64,000 nt of DNA. Source: Dromiciops gliroides. Its lineage: Eukaryota > Chordata > Mammalia > Microbiotheria > Microbiotheriidae. Shown here one piece after another: positions 32,158 to 45,420 of this stretch (positions within the stretch are counted from its first letter, which is position 1; the number at the start of each line of letters is the position of its first letter). The notes under the pieces are model-generated. The model was not told the DNA's origin and ran no database searches. It saw nothing but the letters and a program-made list of their open reading frames with translations. The position numbers and the translations under genes were made by a program. The stretch lies in the NCBI RefSeq assembly GCF_019393635.1, contig NC_057867.1, positions 4,686,889 to 4,750,888 on the forward strand, written 5' to 3'.

Positions 32158-32747
32158 AAACAAATTAGTTATTTATTAGTTTTTTAAAAAGCAGCTTCTG
32201 GTTTTATCAATCCACTATTTTTATTTATGCTTTGAATTTGGATAATCTCTTCTTTGATTTTTTCAGCATTTTTGTTTTGGCTTTTAACAAAATTATCATT
32301 TTTCTAGTTTTTTAGTTGCATGCTTAATTTGTTGAAAAGATTTAGAAAATAGCAATTTTTCCCTTGAACTGCATTTCAAAAGTTTTGGTATATTGTCTCA
32401 TTATTTCTTTGATAAAATCTATCTACTATGATTTGACCAAGTCTCTAGGATGAAATTTATGTTCTCCAATTGACTTTTAATCTTTTCTTCAAAGGCCTTT
32501 TATCAAATATAATTTTTATTGCATTGTGGTCATTGAGAGATTTGCTTACTTTTTCTGCCTTTGTGAAGTGTTATGCCTTAATATATGGCAAGTTTGTGTA
32601 AAGGTTCCATACATAGCTGAGAATGTGTATACTCCTTTCTATTCCCATTCAATAATAACCAGAAGTCTATTATATTAAAGCTTCCTAAAATTGTATTCAG
32701 GTCATTAATTTGTCAGTCTTTTTGTTAGATTTGTCTCTTGGTTCTTA

Positions 32748-32992
32748 AGGTGGCTAGGTAGTGCAATGGATAGTGTTCCAGGCCTGGAGTCAGGAGGACC
32801 TGAGTTCAAATCTGGCTTCAGACACTTACTGCGTGACCCTGGGCAAGTCACTTCATTTGCCTCAGTTTCCTCACCTGTCAAATGAGCTGGAGAAGAAAGT
32901 GGCAAACCACTCCAGTATCTTTGCCAAGAAAACCTCAAATGGGGGGGGGGAGGGAGGTCACAAAGAGTTGGACACAACTGCAACAATTGAAC
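32748..32992 (+). repeat. Long marsupial SINE
   Basis: Head AAGGTGGCTAGGTAGTGCAA; body GGCAAACCACTCCAGTATC; tail GGTCACAAAGAGTTGGACAC. It contains a poly-G run at 32,941-32,950. Confidence 0.92.
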
Positions 32993-33256
32993 AAGGGTCC
33001 CTAAATATGTGTGAGATGGACTCCTTTGGCAATCTGGTGAAGTTTCTTGACCTCTTTTCAGAATATTGTTTTTAAATGCATAAAATAAATATATAAAGTT
33101 ACAAAGGAAACAAATTATATTGAAATATTTATCCAAACATGTATTTTTAAAATTCAAGATCTCTTGGCCTAGGTGTACCCAAATACATGAATACATATAC
33201 ACATAATTTGTTGTCTGTGGTACCTTTAAGCATAATGTAGTTTCCCTATTTACATC

Positions 33257-33406
33257 TTTTTTTTTTTTTTGCAGGGCAATGAGGGTTAAGTGACTTGCCC
33301 AGGGTCACACAGCTAGTTAAGTGTCAAGTGTCTGAGGCTGGATTTGAATTCAGGTCCTCCTGAATCCAAGGCCAGTGCTTTATCCACTGCGCCACCTAGC
33401 TGCCCC
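33257..33406 (-). repeat. Short SINE with target duplication
   Basis: Poly-T then GCAGGGCAATGAGGGTTAAG and ending CACCTAGCTGCCCC. The flanks CCCTATTTACATCTTT and CCCTATTTATATCTTT are a target duplication with one mismatch. Confidence 0.93.
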
Positions 33407-34229
33407 CTATTTATATCTTTTAATCATGTTTCCCCCCCCCCTACTGTTCTCTTGTCTGAAATGATCATGATTGCTTCCTCTGCTTTTTTGAGTTTGCATG
33501 AGGCATGATACATTCTTCTCCTGCCCTTTATTTTAAAACTGTATGAATCTCTTTCAGATGTGTTTCTTGTAAACAATACATTATTGGATTCTACTTTCTA
33601 ATCTCCTCGGCTGTTATTTTGGGGGGGGGTGTTCATTCCATTCGTGGTTATTATCATAGTTAATTATGTATTTTTCTCCATTTCATCCTCTTATACTTTT
33701 TCCTCTCCCCCTCACTCCACCTTTGTACAAATAGGGTAGTAAAAGAAAAAAGTGATTGATAAATGAAGCAATCTGCTTCTGACCCACTGCGCCTTTGTCC
33801 AGAACCCTATAACAGGTTTTTACCCTTTCTTTTATTTTAATCCCCAGTGCTTGGCATGTTGAGCAAAGTAGGTGCTTAATAAATGTTTGCTGATTTATTG
33901 ATCCTTGGTGATTTCAGTATTCACATTGTTAACCTAACACCCCTTCTCAGTTCTCCAACTCCCATCATCACCTTCATTTCATGGAGAGGGGAGAGGATGG
34001 AGTAGGGTTTTTTACTGTAGTAGGTTTATTTACTTATCCTTTCCCTCTCTCCTCATAGAAACTGGGCAGGGGGCGGAAAAGAAACTACAGTTAGAGGTTC
34101 ACCTCTTTCAAAGAACATGAACCAATATCTCCTGTTCCTACAGCTCAAAGCACCCAGTGAGCTTGGCTGCCCTGACACCTGGTGGCCATTTCCTTACTGT
34201 TTCACAAGAATAATCGTACTTCAGAATGG

Positions 34230-36260
34230 ACATAGGACCTGAACCTAAAAGGTCTCATGAAAAAAAAAATAAAAAGAGGATCAGGTCTCTTGTAACTTTG
34301 GCTAGCTAGAGAATTCTTAAAGAAATACAAGTTTGAAGAGACCAGAAAACCCTCCAAACAAACCATTTTGGCTACATAAAAATCTAAACATTTTTGAAGG
34401 GATAAAATAAGAACAAAAAAATCAAATATAAGAGAAATGGTAGCATGGAGAAAATATTTACATTAGGTAATATCCATAAAAGTCTAGTATCTAGCCTTAA
34501 ATCATTGGAGAGGAATTAATTGCTCATGGCTAGGTCATGCTAATATATATTAATACAAATGATGATACTATCTAAATTAATTTACAGATTCTGTGCCATA
34601 CCAATCAAACTACCAGAGGATTTCTTTATAGGACAAGACAAAAATCATTTAATAATTCATCCACATAAAGAAAAGGTCAAGAATCTTAAGGGAAATAATG
34701 GAAAAAAGTGGAAAATGAGTGGGTCTAACAATCCCAGATCTCAATCTATCCTACAGAGAAGTAATCATCAAAACAATTTGTGACTTGTTAGAAAAAAGGT
34801 TGATCAGCAGAACAAATTAGGCACACAGGATCCAGCAATAACCGAATACAATAGCACAGTGTATTGAGTAAATCCAAATATTAAAATATTTGATAAACCA
34901 GGGGTGAGGATTCAACTATTTGACAAAAACTGCTGGGAAAATTGGTAGAAATTAGGCTTAGCCCAACGTCTCAAATCATGATAATCTCCAATAGATACAA
35001 GACCTAGAAATAAAGTCATACCAAAGAAATTAGAAGAGCAGGAAAGGAGAATCTTTTTACAACTATGGCTAGGGGAAGACTTCTCGACAGACAAGGGATA
35101 GAGAGGACCATGAAAGATAAAACAAACATTTAAATATATAAAATTGAAAAGCTTTAATGAATAAAATCAATGTGATCATCAGAGGGGAAACAACTAACTT
35201 TTTTTTGGGGGGGGTGAGGCAATTTGGGTTAAGTGACTTGCCCAGCTTCACACAACTAGTAAGTATCAAGTGTCTGAGGTCGGATTTGTTTTTTCGTTTG
35301 TTTGTTTTGGTGGGGCAATGAGGGTTAAGTGACTTGCCCAGGGTCACACAGCTAGTGTCAAGTATTTGAGTCCGGATTTGAACTTAGGTCCTCCTGAATC
35401 CAGGGCTGGTGCTTTATCCACTGCACCACCTAGCTGCCCCTGGAAACAACTAACTTAAAGAGAATCTGCAGCAAATTTCTCTCATAAAGGTTTAATACCC
35501 AAAATATATAAGGGATTGATATAAATATATAAGAGCAAGGGTCATGCCCCAATAGATTAAGTGGTTAAAGGATAGGAAGAAGCAATTCTCAAAAGAAATA
35601 TAAGCTATCAACAGCCATATGAAAACATGCTCCAAATCACTGATAGAAAAAATGCAAAGGAAAATGACTCTAAGGTTCCCCCTCAGGGACACTGAATTGG
35701 CAAAAATAATAAAAATAGAAAAAGTGACATTTGCTGGCAGGGCTGGGGGAGGATGGCTGCCATTTTGATGATGCTTTCACTGGTGGTGGGCCCATGAATT
35801 GGTCTAACCATTCTGGAAATCCATCTGTAACTAGGACCTTCAAAGTCACTTACCTGGGCATAGCCTTTGACTCAGCAACTGGGCCCATACCCCAAAGAGA
35901 TCAAAGGAGGAGGAAAAGGACCCATACACATAAAATATTTAAAGCAGATTTTTATTGTAGCAAAGAATCAGAAACTAAGGGGATGTCTATTAATCAAGGT
36001 ACAGCCGAACAAATCATGGTATATGAATGTAGCAGAAAGTTACTGTGTCCTAAGACATGACAAAAAGCATGGTTTCAGAGAAACCTACTACATGACATGA
36101 TGTAGTAAATGGTATGTTTGTAGATGAGCTATCAAGGATGACAGCCCGAAGGAAGGCCTTAAAGAACTCTTAACAAGGCAATGACCCATGTACTTTCCAC
36201 CTCTGGATGGGAAGGCTAGGGATATAGAGTGAGGCATGTTTTCAGACGTGAACAATGTAA
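34230..36260 (+). mobile_element. L1 LINE, ORF2 3' part and 3' UTR, broken
   Basis: Sense L1 ORF2 remnants (CATACCAATCAAACTACCAG, GAAATAATGGAAAAAAGTGG, TAATACCCAAAATATATAAG) followed by the marsupial L1 3' UTR (GAATTGGTCTAACCATTCTG, CAACTGGGCCCATACCCCAA, CAGATTTTTATTGTAGCAAA). It is split by SINE sequence at 35,200-35,440. It is inactive. Confidence 0.8.
35200..35440 (-). repeat. Two SINE pieces nested at one site
   Basis: A truncated SINE (35,200-35,284) is joined to a nearly complete one (35,293-35,440), both reversed. GGAAACAACTAACTT flanks the whole pair, so they act as one dimer-like insertion or a SINE into a SINE tail. Confidence 0.88.
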
Positions 36261-36345
36261 CACAAATGTGTTTTGCTTGACTATATATTTATTGGTTACA
36301 AGATAAAGCTTCCATTTGGGGAGGAGCAAGTGGGGGTGGGGTGCT

Positions 36346-36382
<37 letters not shown>
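36346..36382. repeat. (CA)n microsatellite
   Basis: About 18 uninterrupted CA units. Confidence 0.98.
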
Positions 36383-36383
<1 letters not shown>

Positions 36384-36589
36384 GGAATAAAAAATGAAAT
36401 GATTCCATAACATAAGGAAGCTTAACAGGGGACCCAGATCAGAAATGGGGAACTGCTTCAAAAAAGAACGCCGGAACGTGGTAGAGTCACAGGCGCATAC
36501 ACAACTCTTTTCCTGTCCTATGTACATGGAAATGTTTCTTTGTTGATGACTGTCAAGCTCATAATAAAAATATTTTTAAAATATGATAA

Positions 36590-37180
36590 CCACATTATGC
36601 AGGGTATTAACACACGTATTCAACATCAATAATAAGTGGCCCAAAAGTTTTCAAAAGACCCAGAAACTACGACTCCATGACAACACAAGGCAAAACACTA
36701 ATAGTAAAAGCAATGCAAATTAAAACAATTTTAGTGATGAACCTGGAAGTCTACAAAGTGACTGAACTGTCCACACCCCTCAACCCAGCAGGCTCACTAT
36801 TGGCAGGGGTGGCATTTACACCAAGGAAGAAAGTTAAAGACAGAGACAAAGGTATAATATATGCCAGAATATTCACAGCAGTACCCTTTTGGATGGTAAA
36901 ACAACTTAAAAAAAAAACTGAGGCAATATAAACAGAGGGGTAGACTGTGCACTACAAAATTATATATGAGGAATTCAGGAAAATATGCAAAGATTTATAT
37001 GAACTGATACAGAGCAAAATAAGAAGAAACAAGAGAATATATACAAAGGCTACACGGGTGTAAATAAAAGAATCGCTAGAAGGAAGTAAAACTAATTGAA
37101 AAGCCAATGGTGGTCACAGAACAGATCATGAAACACATCCCTTAGGGAAGGGAGGTAGGGGGACTATTGGCACAGAATGT
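36590..37180 (+). mobile_element. L1-type 3' end fragment
   Basis: Segments such as GCAATGCAAATTAAAACAAT, GCCAGAATATTCACAGCAGT and TGAACTGATACAGAGCAAAA are the order seen in marsupial L1 3' UTRs. It is diverged and has no ORF2. Confidence 0.65.
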
Positions 37181-37846
37181 TATTTACATTGTCAGTTGCC
37201 GTGGCCATATCTGATGGTTTTCCTACTTACTCTTCCATCACAAGGGAGGGTTCGATCTGCAGGGGGAGGGTTTCCTCTCTCAGAAATAATAGCAGTAATT
37301 AAAAAAAAAGATTTCTCTGGTTCTTTCACATCAGAAATAGGCTAGTGCTTTACAATATTACAGAATCTCTTGCTGGTGGCTGGTACCTAGTCAAAGTGCC
37401 ACTGCTCTCCTCAATTATACCTTCTGATCAGTCAGAGCCTTCCTGTGTGCTCCTCTCCTCTAGCCTTCAGTGATATGGAACAAAAGAAACATCACTACCA
37501 TCTTATCATCAAACAGCTTTCCTACTGAACCCCCAGGTTGGAATTTCAGGTACTGTGGGCCAGGCCTGTGAGTGAGAATTTTCCACACAGACCTTTTTTA
37601 AGCTCTCCTTGATCATACCAGAATATTGGACAGCAACGAGGTCCCAACAGCACCATTTCAATGGCACGTGATACATCGTTGGGCACAAGTTAATGAGGAG
37701 GTGGCCATAGCAAAGCCCATGGACAGAATGAGGTCCCTGGAGTATGGGGCAAAAGGACAGTGACCTTATCACCTGGAAAACTAAAACTTACACTGGGAGG
37801 CTTTTGGGAAAATTCAGGAAACATTAGCTACCCTATCTAGTTAGCA

Positions 37847-37986
37847 TTTTTTTTCAGGGCAATGGGGGTTAAGTGACTTGCCCAGGGTCACACAGCTAGT
37901 GAGTGTCAAGTGCCTGAGGCCGGATTTGAACTCAGGTACTCCTGAATCCAAGGGCAGTGCTTTATCCACTGCCACCTAGCCGCCCC
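37847..37986 (-). repeat. Short SINE with target duplication
   Basis: Reversed near-consensus copy. CTAGTTAGCATTTT stands on both sides. Confidence 0.95.
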
Positions 37987-38510
37987 TCTAGTTAGCATTT
38001 TAATGGGTAAATCTAAATTCTAATGGTCAAGGCTGTGGTGTCCCTTTGAATGTAGTTCTTTATTAAGCAATGGTCAATGAATAGATGATTCAAATTAACT
38101 AGTGTTTCCTTTGGTGTTACTTAAGGGGTCTATCTTTGCAGCAAATTCCTTGCTGTAGAATGGAGTTTCCTCCTCGTTTTTGTGTATGTCCTGGCCCGCT
38201 TGGGCTGTCTGTCTGGTGAAGCCTACAGAAAGACCCTTTCTTAAAATAATATTTAAAAAATAAATTCATAATTAAAGGGAATGCTATGTCAGTTTGAGGT
38301 CAGTGGAAATAAATTTTTTCCCTATTCATTTATTTCATGGATCCTTCTCCTGCTATAGATTTCATGTTCCCAGTATATGAGGCATCAATGAACACATCAT
38401 AGCACCAGACTGGACAACTACTGTGCCAAGCAAATTCACAAAGCAAGAAAGCAAGTAACCCTAAATCTACTTTGAGTGCAAATCTCAGGTTGCAAAAATA
38501 TTTGAAGCAT

Positions 38511-38626
38511 TGGGGGCGGGGGAGGCAATTGAGGTTCAGTGCCCAGGGTCACATAGCTAGTATCTGAGCCTGGATTTGAACTCAGGTTCTCCTGACTCCA
38601 GGGCCAGTGCTCTATCCACTGCCCCC
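38511..38626 (-). repeat. Short SINE, slightly deleted
   Basis: GAGGCAATTGAGGTTCAGTG to CTATCCACTGCCCC. The ACCTAGCTG head is deleted. Flanks AAATATTTGAAG and AAATATTCAGAAG suggest a target duplication. Confidence 0.88.
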
Positions 38627-39446
38627 AAATATTCAGAAGTATTAAGAATTCCACCTAACATTCAAACTTTTCAAAGTGTTTTCCATTTACTGCCACAACA
38701 TTCTCCTCCCGGTGTCCTTGTGAGGTAGGTGGGACCATAGTGGCATCAGCCCCATCTTACAGACAGGGAAACAAAGGCGCCAGACAGTTCGGTTCCCACA
38801 TAAGTAGCCCCCAGAGCAAATTCCCCGCCCTGCCGGCCTGCTTCACCGCACCATTTTACATGACAGCCAGAGTTGGAGTTCAGGCTGTGCCTCTGGAGGA
38901 AGGATGGAAGAAAGCTAAGGAAGCGTCTTACGGGTTGGCAATCCTTCCTCATATGATTAATTCTGGGCTGCGCTCACTCTGGAAACTCTACTCCATCCAC
39001 TTTCTGGATGCCGAGCTACTATTGACACACAGACATTAGTCAAATATTGGTTTCTGCTGAACTCTTCCCAACCTTCAGGAACTCCAAGAGTCAGTTGGGT
39101 AGGTTTGGTTTCTTTGGCTGAGTTTAAGTCTATGTTGGGCCTCCCAGAATTGGCCTTAGCTTGGGGCTGGCTACCAGCTTGGTTGGGGCCCTGGTGCCTA
39201 TGACAAAGTGGCAGCACCATCCTCATTGCAGGGCGGGGGTGGGGAATGGCAGGACAGGGTTTTGGATGCAAGACTAGAAAAAGAGCAGCAAACTGGCTTA
39301 TTAAGCAACAAACTTGTTCATAAATGCTTTATGGCATAGCTTCAAAAGGCAGTTTCAAAGAAAGGAACATCTAAGACATGAAGCTTATCTAGGCTACACA
39401 AAATCATGTTGAAAGGATTCGAGGTCACTTTCCAGAAAACACCACC

Positions 39447-39447
<1 letters not shown>

Positions 39448-39488
<41 letters not shown>
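39448..39488. repeat. (CA)n microsatellite
   Basis: About 20 CA units. Confidence 0.98.
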
Positions 39489-39491
<3 letters not shown>

Positions 39492-41651
39492 CTTCTTAAA
39501 GATGTACACGAATAGTCAAAGGGACAGGGAGGAGTTAATTACATGGTGAGATAAGGGAAGAAAACTAGATCTCTGTCCTCTCTACGCAGGATCACAGGGT
39601 TTACCAGCTGGGAGGGGTCTTTGCAGCCATCTTGTCCAAGCCACACACATGATAAGAATGCTCTAGTACCTACTGAAGACCTTCAAAGAGGAAGAACCAA
39701 CCACTTCTCAACAACTCTCACTGTTAGAAAATTTTTCCTGATATTAAGCCTAAATTGCCATCTTTATAGTCCCAACTGCTCCTAGTTCTTCTCTTATTGG
39801 GCCTAAAAGAACAAGTGAAAGCCTTTTAAAGACAACTTATAAAGAACTCTTATCTCAGGACCGGCTCAATCTTGGACTCTCATTTTCTACTTGTCTGACA
39901 TAGGTTCATAGACTCAAAAACATATCTACTTCAACCCCCTCGTTATACAGAGGAGGAAATTGAGGCCCAGAGAGGGAGGAAGGGGCTTAATCATGTTCAC
40001 AGTAACATCCAGGGTTCAAATGCAGGTCTTTTGACTCTAATTCCACTATAAAATCAAGGCCTTGTCAAGGATCATAGTCAATCGCTCAAATGAGGGTTTA
40101 GCAATGAATGCCAAGCATGTAAACCACCTCAAGATGCTGAAGTACCTGCTGTTAAACATTCACACTACTGATGGACTTTTTATTTTGGTCGCCACACCAT
40201 TTCCTTCACCCTTTGTCCTTCTATCTCGTGAACAATAAATTATTTTTTTATTCAGTAAGACCCTCAAAGAAAAGAGAAGAATTGTTAGAACTGAAGGTTG
40301 GAAAGGAAGGAGAGGAGAGGGGCTGTGAGGATCCATTGAAAAATTATGAACTTGAGAGCATTACATTCTGCTTTTTCTCAAACACAGCTCTTCAGTCACC
40401 AAGACTCAGGACACGTGTAAGGGTCGGTCTTGCAATGTTTTCTTTTTGGGGGGTGATTTGGCAAAATTAGAGAGCACAGTGGAAAGAAAGCAATTTTAAT
40501 TTCCTGTATCACCCATGAAATGAAGCCAGAATCCAGATGTCTAGAAATGACGATGTGGCCAGCAAGAGTTTTTGGCATCCTCTCAAGTTGCTAACGCCCA
40601 CAATTCCAAGAAATTCTTTCCATGTAACAAGCAACACAATCAAATCTTTAACAAACTTTTTGTCATTTAGGTTGAGACTCTAAACAAAGAACAAATAGCA
40701 AACAGGTTCAATCTCAACTTTATTACAGCTACCTCCTATTTCATCAGGAAACCCTAGAGTGTCTGAATTGTTTATTCCTCTTCTGAAGAAGTATATAAAA
40801 GGGAGACTCAAGACTCTATTATTTTTTACTGTCGATGGTTTTTGAGTCGATTTCACGTTGGCATGTGGTTAGAGAGCTCCCTCATCCATACCAGCCCATG
40901 GGAGGTCTGCAGCATATGTTACCATATGGGGACGTACAAACGCGTGTGGTACAATGCCAAGTGAACAATTTTGTGTAAACCCTTCGCTCCATAAAGCCTT
41001 TGTTTAATAAAGCCTGGAACTGGGATGCAGTTGAAAAACGTCCCCTTCACAGAGGGCCCATGAAATTAGTCTGGCTGGGAACATGCCACCGTAGACGGGG
41101 CAAAGGCTGTGGAATCACTCTCTGTGACAGCTGTAGTGGTAGTCCAGGTTGCACTTCCCGTGTGAGTTTCCATCCCCAGGGAGAGCTTGCCCTGGGAAAA
41201 TGGATGTCCCCAACCCCCCACCGAGCCCCGCTCTTGCCTCTCACACTTGTAAGGCTCTATGCACTTGGGTCCTCTGGATGATTTTTTCTGCTCTGACCTC
41301 ACTGACCTCACTGCTGCCACTTTGTCATAGGCACCAGGGCCCCAACCAAGCTGGAGGCATGGGAAGATTGCATCTTCGAGATGCCAGGTCTGGGGGCAAG
41401 GGGGAAGGGGAGACCCACTGCCTCTTTCCCACATTTCCAGGCCAAGCCGCTGGGAGCAGTACCCAGCGGTACTCTGATTACACATTTCCAAGGGAGCCCA
41501 AATACCACATTGCTCCAAACTGAAGGTCTGGGCTCCTTCCTCTATTTGAAGCACACCAGTTCTTAAAAGAATCAAGGTTCCCTTGAACATGTCCTTTCAG
41601 AATCTCTCCCCATATCACCCTCCTGACATACTCCCTCTCATGTGACCGGGG

Positions 41652-41653
<2 letters not shown>

Positions 41654-41723
<70 letters not shown>

Positions 41724-41742
41724 ACACACACACACACACACA
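41654..41742. repeat. Compound (GA)n(CA)n microsatellite
   Basis: About 33 GA units joined directly to about 11 CA units. Open frames read from it (poly-Ser/Leu, poly-Cys/Val) are artefacts. Confidence 0.98.
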
Positions 41743-44700
41743 ACCATTTCCATCTTCCATTGCTAGCCTGGGCACTTAGCACTTTTAGCCAAACACAAAT
41801 ACTGGGCATTTCCAGTGTCAAGCATTCAGAAATTAGACTTGGGGGCAGCTCAGTCCCTGTTCACTAACACTAATTCAGTTTCAAAAAGTGCCCCTCGATG
41901 AAGCAATTTCAATCTGTACAACACAGAAGGGCAATAGCAACATCTCATAATGAACTCTCCTGCAATTACTTTTTAAGAAGCTTTTTGGTTCCTTTTAATG
42001 AGCTCACAGGGCTTTGCTTCAAAGTTCCTCAGGGTCTCAAAGTGGGCTAATTCGCCATTACTTTCTCATGCTCATGTCCTAACAGAATTGAGGATTCAGG
42101 AGATTTGAATCCCGTTCTCGGCTCTTCCTGCCAAGAGTTGTTCAGATACAGCTGTTTGGTGCCAAAACAACTGAATTGCTTTGCTGTTGGATCAACGACT
42201 TGAGATGATCTCACCAGACCATTATCCACGGAAGCCATGAGGTGGCTGCCTCTTTCCCACCGTGCAGCTGGGTCCCAGGCTGCTGACAGTAGAGTGAAGC
42301 CAGGGGGAAGTTGAGGCCAGGCAGAAAAAGAGCGGTTTACTATGATTAGGCCAAACAAAGGTTTTTCCCCAAGTATTCACTCTTTTGATGGAATCTAGCC
42401 CTCTTTTCTACCCTCCACACTCTGTGCCCAACATACGGTCACTTCAGATGAGTGGGAGTTAACTGTCTTCTCTACTTAAAATCTGTAAAAATGTACAAAC
42501 ACAGATGAACAAGGAGGTCTTCTTTGAAAAGAATAACTGATGGCCTCTCATCCCTTTCAGGGCTGGCTGTCTACCAGATATATTCTTCACTAGAAAGCCA
42601 GAACTCTGCAGAAGTAATCAATTGCATTCCAGCATGAGCCTCCTCTCTCATATAGAACAACAGATGAGCCTTAGCTCATTAATCTGTGGGTCACAGAATT
42701 CCCTAGTTGGGGCCATGTGGCCGCTGGCCTGGGCTGTCAAAGCTCCCTGCATCTGTTTGGCTTAACGGTTAAATACAGGCCACATTTGCCTTTACGCCAA
42801 GAAAAGAGGCTCTGTGAATGTGCTGAACTAGCAAGTTGACAGGAAGCTTCAGCCACAATCAGAGCAAATTCCAGCTCCCCGGGGTTGTAAGTGTGTCACG
42901 ATGGATACATTGCATAGGCCACAACTACGTCTGGATGGTGAGCGGGAAAAGTCCTCCTAAGCCGAGAGGCACACATGAGCCAGCAATCCTACGCCTAGGC
43001 ACAGTCTCTAAAGAGGCCAACGCCAGGAAGCAAGGTGCCACCTGACCCGAGAGATTCAGAGCATCACTCTTTGTGGTACCAAAACAACAGAAAACAAACA
43101 GGGAATGGGGGAAAGGAGTTGTGACTCCTGACACTCATGGAATACCACCGTGCTCTCCAAACAACTCAGAGAAACATGGGAAGATCATTCTGAACTGATA
43201 CATAGCAAAGAAAGAAAAACCACAAAGACAATCAAAATGCAAAGCAAACCAGCCCCCAAAAGAATCCAACTCAGATCAAGGCAGTGACCAAGAGAGCCTC
43301 CAGAGGACCAGCGGCAGACTATAGGTACAGAAGGGTGTGTTTGGTTAATTCGACTTCCTCATTGCATGGGAAGGTGCTGCAAGGGGGGTGTATTCACAAA
43401 TGACAGCCATGTAAAAAAACAAAATCAGAAGTGATGATACTCTCATTGTGGAAAAAAGCTCGGGAGCCACACAACAGATGCCAGCACAGATAATGCTGAG
43501 AGTACCAAGCTTGAACATAGGCTTGGAAGTGGCATCTCTGGGTGGCCTCAAAGATTTCAGGGAGACATGAGAAACAAGAGCAACCTTGTACCTGAAGGAA
43601 GCCTCACTGCTCAGCTTTTTGATAAACCCCAACTTGGCATCTTCACAAACGTCAGTGGGGGCAGAGCCTCTAATCAAAGAAGAAACAATGCCAAGGGCTT
43701 CACAGGATCTGCTTGGCACCAGATGGTTAGTTTAGCACACAGTCAGCTACCTTTCATATGGACTAACCAAGCTGAAGAAATAGGAACTGGGATGTTACTG
43801 AAGCTTGCTGCTTCCTGGGTTAGGCCTTTCTGGGCTGCTACTTGGAAACATCAGATTGACATCTGAAAAGAGAGACTCTGCTGCCTTGTGACTGTCTGAC
43901 ATTTACAAAATCATTCTATGGAATAAAAGAACTTCTGATGGCTAGAATTTGAAATGCAAAATCCTGAGTAACAGCTCTAAGAGGGCTTTTTAAGAGAAGC
44001 TATGGTGGGGCTCTAGCCTTTTCCTTTTGGTATGCTGGCATCCGGGGTCTGCCTATTACAGAGTGGAGAGTGTGAGTGGGTGTGAATGGCTGTATGTATG
44101 GGGGTATACATGTTTGGAAGTGCCAGGCAACATAATTCCCAAACAGTAGAAATGGCCTCCAGTCTTTTAGGACAACTTAGGAGAAGGCAAGGGGGGCCCC
44201 AGTGACCATTATCTGCAGACTGTGGGCCTTCCTTGGTACATGTGAAGAACCTTAGGAGGGATTATAGGGAATGTTTTCTGTCAGTCAGAATATTGAACCC
44301 CACAGGGTTCAGTCCTGAGTTATCTGAAGGGGAGCAGAAGGAAGGGCTTCATGTGGGTAAAATGAAGGAAGCAACACCCCCCCCCCACCCTGGAACAGTG
44401 AAAAAAATGACTGGGGGCTCTAGAACCGTACTGCTGGGTACCTGATCCTCAGAGGATTCTAAAGGACTAGTGATTTTTACTGTAGCCCCTTTGGGTGCCA
44501 CCCTCATGGAGCCCAGGGGAGCTTTGGGGGTTTATGGGATTACCTGGGGGGGTTCAAACTTGGATCACAAGGAACTTTAGGAGACCCATAGTTTCCCTGG
44601 GGAGTCTATGATAGGCCCAGTCTAAATGTCTGAACATATCCGGAGTTCTGGAAAGCCCAGTGGACACAGGCAGGGGGACCGAGGGACCTAGTCCTTGTCA

Positions 44701-45349
44701 TTTTATCATGTACCATCACTTTTAGAGACAGCAGCTTAGTCTTCTGTGGTTAGTCAGTTCTTATAATTGATCTCAGAACTGACCCGAATCACAGAATCGT
44801 TGGGACTTCCAAGCACATCTTGTCCAATCAGACTAGTTCATGCCTGACCAAAGACCCCCTTCCAATATTCCCAACAAGGAGGCAGCCACCACTTCTTGGG
44901 CCAATCCATCTCATTTCAGTTCAGCCCTCAACAGTTAAGAGGTTTTCCCAAACACATCAAGCCTAAAACTGTCAGGCTATGATTTCCACCCATTGCTGGG
45001 AAAGTCCCAACCCCCTTGCGCACAGCAAGCCCTTTAAACACCTGAAGATGCCCGGCACATGTCTGTTAAGGTTTTTCTTTAGTGAATCAATTCTCACACA
45101 GAACACGTAGGAAATCATTCTTTGCTACTGTTTACAAATCTAGCTGACTAATAGTAGCCATTTTGCAGGCAAAGAGAAAGCAGTATAACATTTTTGCTCT
45201 TGATATGAGTAGCATGAGCAACAAGTAAGCGAGCTACAGAAGCGGGCCTCCCTGCATACAGTGAGAGGTCAAATCAAGCAGCATTCTGGGATGATTTGGG
45301 AATTTCACACAGAGAGAGGCTGGCGAGTTTCCCCTCCCCCGCCTATGCC

Positions 45350-45355
45350 ACATAT

Positions 45356-45416
<61 letters not shown>

Positions 45417-45420
45417 TATG
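45350..45420. repeat. (TA)n microsatellite
   Basis: ATATATACATATATACATAT leading into an uninterrupted TA run of about 25 units. Confidence 0.98.

Larger units (their letters stand above)
30390..33660 (-). mobile_element. L1 LINE, 3' UTR to ORF2, antisense and broken
   Basis: Read on the minus strand, this has the 3' UTR of marsupial L1 (complement of ATTCCATTATGGTCATGTA and CAGTTCCACCAACAAATGG) and then ORF2-derived segments (plus-strand GAAATGGGTGTTGTATTTTA, TTTTATTGCATTGTGGTCAT, AATAATAACCAGAAGTC). It is interrupted by five SINEs and riddled with stops. It is inactive. Confidence 0.82.

Noticed and set aside
41478..41821. ORFs with Ser/Leu and Cys/Val runs
   Set aside because: Read-through of the (GA)n(CA)n microsatellite.
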